A stretch of DNA of 64,000 nt from Semisulcospira habei (lineage: Eukaryota > Mollusca > Gastropoda > Semisulcospiridae), in contig BTPG01000005.1 of the NCBI GenBank assembly GCA_036245525.1, positions 210,642,052 through 210,706,051 on the forward strand, read 5' to 3'. How positions within the stretch are numbered: position 1 is the first letter of the stretch; every line of letters starts with the position of its first letter. The position numbers and the translations under genes are program-made. The notes beneath the pieces are model-generated. The model did not search any database. It was not told the origin of the DNA and saw only the letters and a program-made list of their open reading frames with translations. Below are positions 33,201 through 42,520 of this stretch, piece after piece.

Positions 33201-33533
33201 ACCAGACCCCTTCATTTTTGCACTGTCAATTGCCTTGAGTAAGTGAGGTAATAGTCTGTCTCTAAACACGTTCTCTAATTCTCTTCTTGTGTTAACTGTG
33301 TGTTGTCTTGTTGATATATATGATACAATCACTTCACCGTCTACTCTAGTAAATTCTATTTTAGCAACAATCTGAATCTTTACACTGCCTGTAAGAAGAT
33401 TATCTTGTACGACAGAAAAAGAGTTTTCTATTGATTCATAGACATTATTAGTATTAGATATAGGCAAGTTTGTTGTGTGAAACACATTACGTAGGCTTGA
33501 TGAGCCTGATGGGCTTTGAGCATTGTCTGTCAT
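30239..33533 (-). pseudogene. polB: Protein-primed family B DNA polymerase, broken
   Basis: A viral replicative polymerase of about 1070 codons. The N-terminal domain (282 codons from ATG 33531-33533) has KKAVVNIQNNDNHCFMW. A TAG at 32685-32687 interrupts it and the same frame then resumes. Next come the exonuclease I block, where the catalytic Asp is Gly (codon 32505-32507), and a treble-clef of endonuclease VII type (CWICEQPLQ, DHDHITGRYRG, HNNCN). Exonuclease II (NLKGYDSH) and III (YLKADVCLLADVF), motif A (YLDANNLYG), motif B (NNSCFGKTMEN) and motif C (YTDTDSM) follow. A stop at 30333-30335 precedes about 30 tail-like codons in another frame, and the end appears deleted. Damage at three points makes activity unlikely, unless the TAG is read through. 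Confidence 0.92.
32685..32687 (-). other. In-frame TAG inside the polymerase
   Basis: The frames at 33533-32688 and 32684-30336 are the same (distance 1017 from 33533 to 32516 is divisible by three). Only this codon separates them. Downstream residues keep a CxxC pattern, so the upstream and downstream parts belong to one gene. Confidence 0.9.
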
Positions 33534-33560
33534 TTTTATTTGACCGACAAAATAATAAAT
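33534..33560 (-). promoter_or_regulatory. Start box of the polymerase gene
   Basis: On the minus strand TTTTGTCGGTCAAATAAAA directly abuts ATGACAGAC. It shares the TTGT-spacer-AATAAAA-ATG layout with the 131-codon gene. Confidence 0.55.
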
Positions 33561-33611
33561 GAAAAAAAAATTACCGCTGGCACACCATATGTAATACTGT
33601 ATTAACTATAG

Positions 33612-34007
33612 TTATGGTAAACAAGTCAACCACTTCCCTGGTGTTTGTCTTGAAGTCTTGTCCTGCAGATGTAATATCACTTTATTGAATGTAACACTTT
33701 CAATATAACAATGTAGTTTTCTTAATTGATCAAATATGTTTTCACACAGTACCTCAAACCAACACAAGTGGCCACTGTTAGCATTATAAACTTTAAAAAC
33801 ATTTGTCTTAAGATCAACAGTCTCATAATCATAACGTGGTAATCCATCTGAATATTCCAAAGTAACATTATATGTCATGTATATTCTTATTGTCGGTGTT
33901 GAGAGTTTAAAGCTGGGTTCAAGCACACGTGATTTTAAGTCAGTAAAGCGCTCAACATCTTTGAAGCATTCTGTAACATCAAACACTTGGGTTTGTCCGT
34001 CTGTCAT
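33612..34007 (-). CDS. Unknown virus-like protein, 131 aa
   Basis: An intact frame of 131 codons between the polymerase and the ATPase, 78 bp and 27 bp from them. It begins MTDGQTQVFDVTECF and has alternating hydrophobic stretches (IRIYMTYNVTLEY, VFKVYNANSGHLCWFEVL) suggesting beta strands, and no signal peptide or membrane helix. The start codon and the bases before it resemble those of the polymerase gene. No family recognised; a small virion or replication accessory protein is possible. Its place in the compact cluster supports its being a real gene. Confidence 0.65.
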   Translation of the reverse strand: MTDGQTQVFDVTECFKDVERFTDLKSRVLEPSFKLSTPTIRIYMTYNVTLEYSDGLPRYDYETVDLKTNVFKVYNANSGHLCWFEVLCENIFDQLRKLHCYIESVTFNKVILHLQDKTSRQTPGKWLTCLP

Positions 34008-34034
34008 TTTTTATTGGACAAACAAATGTATAAA
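34008..34034 (-). promoter_or_regulatory. Start box of the 131-codon gene
   Basis: The minus-strand space between the ATPase stop and this ATG is about 27 bp and contains TTTGTTTGTCCAATAAAAA directly before ATGACAGAC. Confidence 0.55.
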
Positions 34035-34646
34035 TTAATTCACCAACCCATACCCTGTGGGCTGATCTGTCTTTAAAATGAGCTTTAGATGCTTAGTTAA
34101 TTTCAGTTTATTTTTCACATCATCTCGTTCATGCTTATTTGGGATGACGTCATTCTCTCTGAGACAGTCTTCAAAGCTGTCACAATCCTTACAGTAAAAC
34201 AAACAGATAAACTTTAACTGTTCTCGAAAATCTTTCAGTACAGCATTATATTTCTGAGTGAGAATCCATACACTTACATTTGCATGTCTGCCACTGAAGG
34301 CAAGTTCTGCTAAAGTGTTTCTCTTTTTGACAATGTCTTTTTCTGCAGAACAGTCATCAATAATAAACAACGTTGGCTGTCTTTCAAACTGCTTGTAAAA
34401 ATATTGTAGGTAGTCATTCAGTTTTTTCTCAGGGTCGACTAAGTAAATGTTGTTGTCAGTCCAAATGAATAAACAGTTGTGATAAGCTTTGTTGTGTTTG
34501 ATTGTAGGACAAAATATTACAATGTTTTCAAAGTGGTGTATGTATCTTGTTTGTAATAGATTAAGTACAAATTCAGTTTTACCACACCCTGTGGCACCAC
34601 AAAACAATCCACAGTGTGGGTCGAGTGTCATTAAGCTCCGGTTCAT
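34035..34646 (-). CDS. Genome-packaging ATPase (FtsK/HerA-type)
   Basis: A 203-residue P-loop ATPase expected to pump viral DNA into the capsid. The Walker A motif is CGATGCGKTEF at about residues 17-27. Walker B is LFIIDDCSAE near 95. A following SGRHANVSVWILTQ strand carries the sensor Gln usual in A32-like packaging ATPases. The length fits the small Polinton ATPases. I use the ATG at 34644-34646; four codons upstream the frame starts with TTG, which is unlikely in an animal virus. It follows the capsid gene by 18 bp on the same strand, ahead of the 131-codon gene. The frame is undamaged. Confidence 0.88.
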   Translation of the reverse strand: MNRSLMTLDPHCGLFCGATGCGKTEFVLNLLQTRYIHHFENIVIFCPTIKHNKAYHNCLFIWTDNNIYLVDPEKKLNDYLQYFYKQFERQPTLFIIDDCSAEKDIVKKRNTLAELAFSGRHANVSVWILTQKYNAVLKDFREQLKFICLFYCKDCDSFEDCLRENDVIPNKHERDDVKNKLKLTKHLKLILKTDQPTGYGLVN

Positions 34647-34664
34647 TTTAATACACAATATAAT
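34647..34664 (-). promoter_or_regulatory. Start box of the ATPase gene
   Basis: Minus strand ATATTGTGTATTAAA lies directly before the ATG, in the 18-bp gap after the capsid stop codon. Confidence 0.5.
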
Positions 34665-35948
34665 TTAATACATGACACCCTTTAGTCTGCACTCTTCTAT
34701 GCTCAGTTGTGCGTCATAAATCAGGTACAAATATATATTTATTGCTGCAGCAGTTTCAACCTTTTTTTGTATCTGAATTGTAATCCCGTCACTGCTGTTT
34801 TCAACCTTTCGACCTGACCCATGAAGATAATCATCATCTGTACTACGAAGGTCTAGCCAAAGAGCATACTTATTTGTAAGGTATTGACCAATCCTTACAT
34901 CATACAGATGTAAATCTTTGCACGCAATGTTTGCAGGTTTATCTCTAATCCTTCCACCCGCAAAATACTTTGTGATCTCATCGTAGTGTTGATAAGGTAA
35001 CAAACCTGAAGCATACACTTGATTAGGACGGCCTTCGATTGTACAAGACAAATGTGTAATCTTTGGATTATAGAATTTTTCTGAATCTCTTTTGTATGGA
35101 GCCGCTGGTTCAACAAACAACATAAGTATACCTTTCAGTGATCTGGCAGGTGTGTTCAAGTTTATGTTCCACATCGGGTCGCTCTTGTCTTTGGGAATTA
35201 AACTATGTCTAATCACACGGTCATAATAAATCGGCAGTTTTGTCTTGTACTGATTTTGAATGAGAGTAGCTAAATAATCATGTGTGACAATTTCATATTC
35301 CAAAGAAATGTTAGAGATCTTATATGTTGCATTGGGATCAGATGATTTTATAATTTTGGAGTAGTCATTGAAAGTTAGTTCAAAACTCAGACGGTCATTC
35401 AGTGCTCCTTGGTAATAAGGTAAATGCGCTGTTAGGATTTCAAACTCAAGTGGAATGTAAAATCTGGTTCCATATGTTTCGGCCATTATAACGTCCTTGG
35501 CTGCTGACGTTGATTTATCTCCGGCGTCGATTCGAAGTTTACCAACGTTATCTGTCTGTATGCCTTGGTAAATACGATCTTCTCGTTCTTCTCTTGTGAG
35601 CCAAAGATCTTTGTAACAGTAAAACACATCAGCATCGTCAAGACTAAACACTTCCTGTCCTTCAAGTTTTACTTTAATAGTTCTAACAATTGCTCTACCA
35701 AGATTGTTAACTAGTGTTCTGTTTACATCTGTGTCTGATGAAAGTTCAATATTAAATGCTAGGCGTGCAGTGCCAGGAACAATAACGTCAGTGGGGCCTA
35801 GGTTTGGAAACTTGAATGGAAGTGTTTGATTCTGGTCTACGGTACTTGGATTGTTTGTGATGACGATTGATTGCCTAATGCCCTTAACACCAAGAGGCTC
35901 ACGTAGTTTTCTGTATGGGTCTAACTTTGATCCGTAAGACTGTGTCAT
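34665..35948 (-). CDS. Major capsid protein, double-jelly-roll type (predicted)
   Basis: An intact 427-codon frame starting MTQSYGSKLDPYRKLRE at the ATG 35946-35948. Five further upstream codons begin with TTG and are excluded. It has no signal peptide or transmembrane helix and is rich in predicted beta strands. Blocks such as NNPSTVDQNQTLPFKFPNLG, DADVFYCYKDLW, RLSFELTFNDYS and ILMLFVEPA match my memory of capsid-like proteins beside polymerase B in cnidarian and other invertebrate Polinton-like elements. The length and position (upstream of the ATPase, same strand) fit a major capsid protein. The double-jelly-roll fold is inference and needs structure prediction. The frame is undamaged, in contrast with the polymerase. 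Confidence 0.8.
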   Translation of the reverse strand: MTQSYGSKLDPYRKLREPLGVKGIRQSIVITNNPSTVDQNQTLPFKFPNLGPTDVIVPGTARLAFNIELSSDTDVNRTLVNNLGRAIVRTIKVKLEGQEVFSLDDADVFYCYKDLWLTREEREDRIYQGIQTDNVGKLRIDAGDKSTSAAKDVIMAETYGTRFYIPLEFEILTAHLPYYQGALNDRLSFELTFNDYSKIIKSSDPNATYKISNISLEYEIVTHDYLATLIQNQYKTKLPIYYDRVIRHSLIPKDKSDPMWNINLNTPARSLKGILMLFVEPAAPYKRDSEKFYNPKITHLSCTIEGRPNQVYASGLLPYQHYDEITKYFAGGRIRDKPANIACKDLHLYDVRIGQYLTNKYALWLDLRSTDDDYLHGSGRKVENSSDGITIQIQKKVETAAAINIYLYLIYDAQLSIEECRLKGVMY

Positions 35949-35988
35949 TTTTATTATGCACAATAAAAAATATTAAATTAATAAAACA
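35949..35988. promoter_or_regulatory. Bidirectional A/T-rich promoter between capsid gene and 197-codon gene
   Basis: Only 40 bp separate the two divergent ATGs. The minus strand reads TATTGTGCATAATAAAA up to the capsid ATG; the plus strand has AATAAAAAATATTAA and TTAATAAAACA up to the other ATG. Both sides show the box seen before every gene of the cassette. Confidence 0.6.
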
Positions 35989-36568
35989 ATGGCAGCGGAA
36001 GGATTTAATCATGAAGATTTTGAAATGGATGACATGTATGATTTTGGTAATACAACAGATATGTCAGATATGACTGGAATGACTGGTACAAGAAATACTT
36101 ACAGTTTACGTCACGAACTTTTAGAAACCAAAGTGAACTCATTTTATGATCATGTTGGTGGCCACCCAGACAACATAGATCCTAATCAGTTTGAACTTGA
36201 TGGCAAGGGTCATTTATATTTAAATACTGTTGACAAAGGAAAAGTACTATTGACTAATAAAAAAGACCCTGGTAAGTTTAGGGCTTTAAGTACAATAAAA
36301 AATGAAGGTGGTGTTGGCGCCTTGCGTCAACTTGGTATTCGTGGGTCTCCTGTCATGCCGCGTCTTGTTAGTGCCCCTCACCACACGCAAACAAGATTAC
36401 CAACAGGACAAGAAATTGAAATGGCACCAGTAACAAGCCTACCAGAAATAGCAAACACAGTGATACAAGAAACCTCATTTACTGAAGGACAAATAAATGA
36501 TGCTATGAAAACAATAGAAGACCCACCTTTGTCAATGAGAGAGATAATTGGCTTGGATAAATCACTAC
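35989..36568 (+). pseudogene. Virus-like protein, 3'-truncated by MITE
   Basis: Starts MAAEGFNHEDFEMDDMYDF, acidic and Met-rich. It continues with NTYSLRHELLETKVNSFYDH, a FELDGKGHLYLNTVDKGKV strand-rich part and a GGVGALRQLGIRGSP segment. The frame runs to 36582, but its last codons (PAPS) already belong to the MITE arm, so the true 3' end is lost. The position divergent to the capsid gene suggests a structural or virion-associated protein, perhaps a minor capsid protein; I do not recognise the family. Confidence 0.6.
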
Positions 36569-36690
36569 CGGCGCCAAGCTAATCTGGCGCTGCCCTTGAA
36601 TTATCATGATCGATCCATCTCCTGCAACTGTTGCATAGTCCTTAGATGACGCCTCCAAAATTTGGGGAATACGGCCGTCGGGCTAAAGGA
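36568..36690. mobile_element. Half of a palindromic MITE, family 1
   Basis: Only the right arm is present, from the GGCGCC centre outward (GGCGCCAAGCTAATCTGG, CCCTTGAATTATCATG, then CGATCCATCTCC and the outer end). The left arm is replaced by the viral gene. The 85 bp after it (36693-36777) match 40765-40849, which follow a complete copy of the MITE. Confidence 0.85.
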
Positions 36691-37089
36691 GTTAAGCTTC
36701 CCAGACAAGAGTTTCGTGTTGTGGGCCATTGTCTGCCTCTCCATATTTGTTCTGCTTCTCAATGGCTCTGCTAAAGCCTGGTCTGAATGAGTTAACTGAT
36801 GAGGATCTAGGCCTCTTGCACGTGGATAGTGCTAACTTGTCCACAGCAGTAAAGGTGTTAATCACTTTATATCTCGTAACTTGGCGTAAAAAAAAATACA
36901 CACAATCATTAAAATAACAATTGTAGCCTAAGCGGACGTGTTTGAGAACAGCGCTGTATTCATCAGACGCATCTCCCTCTTCAGGCTTTCTTGTTGTTTT
37001 CCTTTCTCAGTTCTTTTAATTTCAATTTGTATTTCCTATCGGCTGATTTGTTTCATTCTAATCTGTATTCGCAGAAGACTTTTTCCAAC
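36691..37089. other. Gene-free stretch
   Basis: Contains the flank shared with 40765-40849 and a half of a family 2 palindrome at about 36800-36865 (GAGGATCTAGGCCTCTTGC). No gene. Confidence 0.5.
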
Positions 37090-37345
37090 GCCCGTGCTTG
37101 TGTGTGTGTGCATATGTGAGTGTGTATGCTTGCGCGCACGTGAGCATGTGTATGTTTGTGTGCATGTGTGTGTGTGTGAATGTGTGTGTGTGTGTGAATG
37201 TGTGTGTGTGTCTGTGTGCGTGCGTACGTGCTTGCGCACGTGCGTGCTTGCGCGCGTGTCTGTGAGTGTGTCTGTGTGCGTGTGCGTGTGCGTGTGTGTG
37301 TGTGTGATGGTGTGTTTGTATATGTGTGTGTGTGCGTGTGTAACA
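37090..37345. repeat. Degenerate GT-rich tract
   Basis: TGTG-rich with TGCG and TATG variants over about 255 bp; an aged microsatellite. Confidence 0.9.
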
Positions 37346-37503
37346 AGAAAGGCGCTGTGTATCTAGGTCTTTCTGGCAAGTAAATTGAATATCCGGTGGC
37401 GGCTTTTAGCTTTAGACTATGATGTCAAGTTTTTTTCAGTCTCAAAGTTTTTCTTCAGGAAATAAATTACAGACAGGCCACGTCAGCGGTTACAGTAATA
37501 ACC

Positions 37504-37609
37504 CAATGCGCTAAAGGTCATCGGGTCTACGTCGGCCGCCGTAGGCCCACGCACAATCATGCGCGGGCCAACGGCGGCCGACGTCGGCCCGATGGCCTTT
37601 GCGCACTGG
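37504..37609. repeat. GC-rich near-perfect palindrome
   Basis: Two arms of about 49 bp (CAATGCGCTAAAGGTCATCG and its near complement outermost, GGCCGCCG inside) around an 8-bp loop ACAATCAT. Strongly hairpin-forming. The GGCCGACGTCGGCC-like core recalls the palindrome at 43371-43478. Confidence 0.88.
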
Positions 37610-37739
37610 GAAGGTCTCTTTGTCGTCACCCGCAATACATGGCGACTATCACCAAACCTTTTTTTGCTGAAGCGCGCTGAAACATTTTCCTCCTATGATC
37701 TTTGCAGAGAAAATACTCTGATAGATGTTGTTTGTAAAC

Positions 37740-38402
37740 CAAATAGGAAGCAACTTAAACAGCGATTGCATTCAAACATTTTATTCAAAGTTAGTAACTT
37801 GAGAGATAGGACCGGGAAGAATTAATTCAATGCCCCGACGATACAAGGAATTAACTTTTTTTCATGTAAACTTCGCTGCATCCACCCCAGACTGTAGAAC
37901 TGTAGTCACAATGCGTTTTATTATGCGCATGGAAAAAGAGTTTACTGATATCAGTATTAACTATATGGCGTAGTTTTGATAACAGGAACAGATTTTTTTA
38001 CATTGTTTTGCATATAGAATCAGTATGCGGCTCCCAGCTTAATTGGTTGTCCACTAAAACGCCTAATAAGCGATGCCTAGTTACTTGTTCTACAAGCTGG
38101 ATATCTAAGGAGAGTGTTAAAGGTGGTAGGCCATGCTGGTGTTCTGACGTGTAGTAAATAACATGCTCTTTGTCTTTGGAATACTAATAATCATGTGATT
38201 ATCACTGCACCAGCCTGCTACTTCATCAAGACTTTGTTGGAGTACCTTATTAATGGTTGCGATATCTTTATCAGATGTGTGTATGGTCGTGTCGTCTGCG
38301 AACAGATCGCAGTTTGCGTCTAAATGAGATATGCACAGTGGCATATCGTTAATAAACGTATTAAATAATAAGGTCCCTAGAATAGACCCCTGTGGAACAC
38401 CT
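37740..38402 (-). pseudogene. LINE family G (Jockey/CR1-like) reverse transcriptase remnant
   Basis: Read from 38402 leftwards: GVPQGSILGTLLFN, the catalytic LFADDTTIHTSD, SIPKTKSMLF, then after a stop and frameshifts a HRLLGVLVDNQLSWEPH-like block and a thumb-like DYSSTVWGGCSE. These fit motifs 4-7 of Jockey/CR1-type LINEs. The fragment is broken by frameshifts. It is joined at 38403 to a plus-strand LINE E end. Confidence 0.75.
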
Positions 38403-38600
38403 CAAGTTACTAACCCCTCAGAGGAATATTTGCCATTTAGAAGGAGAGGAAGACAGAGGAAAAGATGGGAGGACAATATCTCAGAGTGGACAGAACTGAA
38501 GCTGGGCGATACGCTGAGAATGGCAGAGAACAGAGAGGAATGGAGGGAGCTGGTTGCCAAGTCATCAGTGGTGCCCCAACGGTCGGCAAGACTACGGGAT
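38403..38600 (+). pseudogene. LINE family E 3' fragment, copy 2
   Basis: The plus strand encodes RKRWEDNISEWTELKLGDTL and ENREEWRELVAKSSVVPQRS, the same C-terminus as LINE E at 27030-27120, ending ACTACGGGAT. Strongly 5'-truncated. Confidence 0.9.
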
Positions 38601-39351
<751 letters not shown>

Positions 39352-39393
39352 AGCGAGAGGTATAGATCCTCATGAGGATCTATACCTCTTGCA
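39352..39393. mobile_element. Palindromic element, family 2, loop-less
   Basis: AGCGAGAGGTATAGATCCTC meets its near complement at TCATGA with no spacer, giving a 42-bp near-perfect palindrome. Confidence 0.85.
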
Positions 39394-40287
39394 GTTGGCT
39401 GTTTGTTTGTTTTTCGGTTGTTGTTGTCTTTTTTGTCATCAGTGAAAATGTGAAGAGATTTGACCTTAAGGCCCTGTGTTTTGAGAATGCAAGCTGACAT
39501 ACCCGTACCAGATATAGGTCGTTTGACATCGAAGTGCACAAGGTTTCTCGCAAATACCTCCATAAAGAATCACTTTTCTATATCAATCTTAGAACAAATA
39601 TCATTCAGTGATCGCTGACCTAATACGATTTACTTTTAGGAAAGTCGAACAATGTGTCAGCTTTGCTGTACAGTAGTAAAATTTGGAAACTGTTTCATGA
39701 AATGACTGATTTTGCATCCCTAAATGTGCCCAGTATAAGAAGTATCCATTTCACATGAATTGGCAGAGTTTTCCATGAGGTATGCATACTTGATCTCGAT
39801 ATTGAAGTCTGTCGGGGCTCTACATAGGCTATTGAAAAGATTTTGTTCTTGACTTTTCACCAAATGTTCACGACTATACAGCAAAATCTACAAATCATAG
39901 GAGTTCAGTAAAAAATATTCCATATTAGGTCTACTGGCACTAAATCTTAGTTGTTCCGAAAGTGGTACAGAAAAGTGTTTCTTTGCGGAGATTTTTGCGG
40001 AATAACGTTGTGCGCTCCGATGTCAAACGGCCTGTAGCTGACACCAGTGTAAAAACAGATAACGTTTACAAGACGTCACTGCGGTAGGCACCCAAACACT
40101 TAGAAGAGAGAGATTTACACCATTCTGTCCAGTCCTAATTCGACCAATTTATCGCCATAATTCGCCCGTTTTACAAGCGCAAGCTGATCTCAATTGCCCG
40201 AAACTCAAATAAATAGCTGCGTATATCGCGTGCTCGGAGTTTATTAGACGACACGGCTGTACCTTCAAACGGCAAACACATTACGAC
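39394..40287. other. Gene-free stretch
   Basis: About 900 bp in which I see no gene, RNA or repeat family. Confidence 0.4.
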
Positions 40288-40355
40288 TGCAAGAGACATA
40301 GATCCTCATGAGCCTCTGCATTCGCATAGACTCATAAGGCTCTATGCCTCTTGTT
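40288..40355. mobile_element. Palindromic element, family 2
   Basis: The arms TGCAAGAGACATAGATCCTC and GGCTCTATGCCTCTTG are separated by about 25 bp. Confidence 0.75.
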
Positions 40356-40554
40356 TAAATCGGCTTTTCTTACATCTCTGACTCTTAGACATTGCAATGT
40401 ATGAGGCCACTGAAAATTAATGTCTCGTGGACGAGGTCTAAACGCGGCAGACAAAGAGCAGATAATTCAAGGGGACGTAATCGATGGGAGAATACAGGGG
40501 TCTGAGCAGACGAGACGTCTGGAGAGTTGGATAAGAACCACCTAAGAAGACAAT

Positions 40555-40768
40555 TAATCCATTCAGACCTGACGCACTACAGCAGGAGATGGGTCGATCG
40601 TGATAATTCAAGGGTAGTGCCGCAGATTAGCTTGGTGCCTGTCGGCGCCAAGCTAATCTGGCACTGCCCTTGAATTATCATGGTCGATCCATCACCTGCA
40701 ACTGGTGCATAGTCATTAGATGACACCTCCAAAATTTGTGGAATGCGGCCGTCGGGCTGAATGAGTTA
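40555..40768. mobile_element. Palindromic MITE, family 1, complete
   Basis: Both arms (TGATAATTCAAGGGTAGTGC and its complement) are present around GTGCCTGTCGGCGCC, with outer ends CATTCAGACCTGACGCAC and CTGAATGAGTTAA. Its right flank matches the flank of the half MITE that ends the virus-like cassette. Confidence 0.88.
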
Positions 40769-40851
40769 AGCTTCCGAGACAATAGTTTCGTGTTATGGGC
40801 CATTGTCTACCTCTCCATATCTGTTCCGCTTCCCAGTGGCTCTGCTAAACA

Positions 40852-41255
40852 TAGGGGCGGTCCGTGGCGCAGCGGTAAAAGCGCCTACCACCAATGCTAT
40901 ATGTGCGAGGTTCGATACCCGGTTCCGGCGTCGGATTTTTCTCAGCTAGTAAGTGTCACCGTTAATTCGGGCGGACCGTCGGGGGTTCTTTCTTTGGGTA
41001 CTCCGGATCTTTCTCCCCCACGACTTTGGTATCAATTTCAGCACACTTAATCAAATTTCAAATATAAAAACGATTTGAATTTCAAAACTTCCGTAGCTCG
41101 CTTGAGCTTGCCCTTAGCACAACGTAAGTTCTGTGTTTATGTACAGTGTGTGAGTGAATGCGCGTGATTCACGTGAGCGTGCTTGTTGGGTTCAGCTCGC
41201 GGCGGCGCTTTGAGCCGATTTACATTTGGGATAAAGCGCCTATTTAATGAGGTGA
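40852..41255 (+). mobile_element. tRNA-headed SINE family 1, complete
   Basis: Head with A box TGGCGCAGCGGTAAAAG and B box GGTTCGATACC, then the GTAAGTGTCACCGT linker, the GCGGACCGTCGGGGGTTC body, and the 3' end GGGATAAAGCGCCTATTTAA. About 400 bp. The reverse copy is at 15005-15425 and a head-only copy sits on LINE A copy 2. Confidence 0.88.
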
Positions 41256-41487
41256 TTTATTTATTTATAAACCAGGTCTTTTTCACGTCATCTTTGTTGT
41301 TTGCGCGGTGTTATCTTTGTCTCTTTGCGTCACGAGTCTTCCGAGTCGTGACCTGATCTTTGCTGGCATAGCTTTTGGACTTAACCCCTTGCTCGCCAGT
41401 GTACGTAAGTCTTTGTTTCTGAAATCTTTGGCAGCGACCAAAATCCCCAACCGTCCACGAAACATGGATACAGACTGGTCTCAGAAA
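41256..41487. other. Gene-free stretch
   Basis: Nothing recognised. Confidence 0.35.
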
Positions 41488-41555
41488 AGAGGCATAGATT
41501 CTCATGAGCCCCGGTAGTCGCGAGGGCCCATGAGAATCTATGGCTCGTGCACTTA
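41488..41555. mobile_element. Palindromic element, family 2
   Basis: The arms GAGGCATAGATTCTCATGAG and CCCATGAGAATCTATGGCTC surround a short GC-rich centre. Confidence 0.75.
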
Positions 41556-41738
41556 GATCGTGTTAATTTTTTCTCGGCTGTGAAAGGGTTAATCAACTAA
41601 AACCACGTGTCTGCCAAGCAGTGGTACGTGGAACGAGGGGTACATACATACATGTGCACTGCGACTGCGCCCCGGCGGTACTCTGAGTTAACGCTTAACC
41701 CGTTAACTGCTGCATAAAAAATAGAACACTGTACAACT

Positions 41739-41812
41739 GCAAGCGTCATAGATCCTCATGAGCCCCAGCATTCGCGGGAGCTCATGATGATCTATAACGC
41801 TTGCAGTTGTAG
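41739..41812. mobile_element. Palindromic element, family 2
   Basis: CTGCAAGCGTCATAGATCCT and its near complement, with the outer CAACTGCAAGCG/CGCTTGCAGTTG arms intact. Confidence 0.8.
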
Positions 41813-41967
41813 AGCGTTAAATTTTTATGTCTCTTGTCGAGACCAAATTGTACCAAATTGTCGGACAAGAATTCGGTCGTGTTTACAACATTCTTAGTGG
41901 TTATCCACGTCGTTATCGACGACCGTATTATCATCGCTGTTGCTTAGCCATCAGTAGTTGATGTAAT

Positions 41968-42170
41968 GCCATAGACAGTAGGCTGGTTAGTTGGTTAGTT
42001 CTGGGTTTAAAGTCCACGGCAACAAAGTGATAATGGACGGCCCTGACGGTTTGGGGACAAGGACAACTATTGCCTAAGAAGTACAACCTGAACACTGATT
42101 AATTCAGGCGCACTTCAACTGTGCCACTTTGATTTACCAGGACCTTTGAACGGACATGCTATCTCAACAA
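41968..42170 (-). mobile_element. SINE family 2, 3' part
   Basis: Matches 23081-23270 (GGACGGCCCTGACGG, CACTTTGATTTACCAGGACC). The tRNA-like head is missing or diverged. Confidence 0.75.
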
Positions 42171-42369
42171 GCCCATCGTTTTGCTCGACACCATAGACAG
42201 CAGAAACATGCGTGGACTATCTATGGTAACGCAGACGAGTGCTGGGTTCTCGGGATGTCTGATTCTCTGACTCCGCCGTCAGCCTCCGTTGCCTGCTCCG
42301 CGTTTAACCCATTTAACCACAAGGTCACATTTTCCAAATTGTAGTGTTCTCACCTAAAACCTATCTAAC

Positions 42370-42520
42370 GATATCGGGAGTTGGATCGACCATGATAATT
42401 CAAGGGTAGTGTCAGATTAGCTTGGCGCCGACAGGCGCCAAGCTAATCTGGCACTACCCTTGAATTATCATGGTCGGCCCATCTCCTGCTGTAGTGCGTC
42501 GTGGCTGTATGGGTTAGCCT
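42370..42520. mobile_element. Palindromic MITE, family 1
   Basis: Clean arms around GGCGCCGACAGGCGCC near 42430; the outer right end is worn. Confidence 0.85.

Larger units (their letters stand above)
29884..36568. mobile_element. Endogenous Polinton/adintovirus-like virus fragment
   Basis: An AT-rich, tightly packed block unlike its surroundings, carrying polymerase B, packaging ATPase and capsid genes. Spaces between genes are about 20-80 bp. No integrase, cysteine protease, minor capsid or terminal inverted repeats are visible, so both ends are probably missing. Left edge: LINE E. Right edge: half of a palindromic MITE. The combination of protein-primed polymerase B, FtsK/HerA-type ATPase and jelly-roll capsid is the hallmark set of Polinton-like viruses (Preplasmiviricota); the closer group is not decided here. 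Confidence 0.88.

Noticed and set aside
34665..35963. Longer capsid start (five more codons) and similar ATPase extension to 34658
   Set aside because: The upstream start codons would be TTG; the ATGs at 35946-35948 and 34644-34646 follow the shared A/T box.
29884..36568. Integrase, cysteine protease or terminal inverted repeats in the virus-like cassette
   Set aside because: Looked for DDE-type and Ulp1-like motifs and for matching ends; none could be supported, so none are reported.
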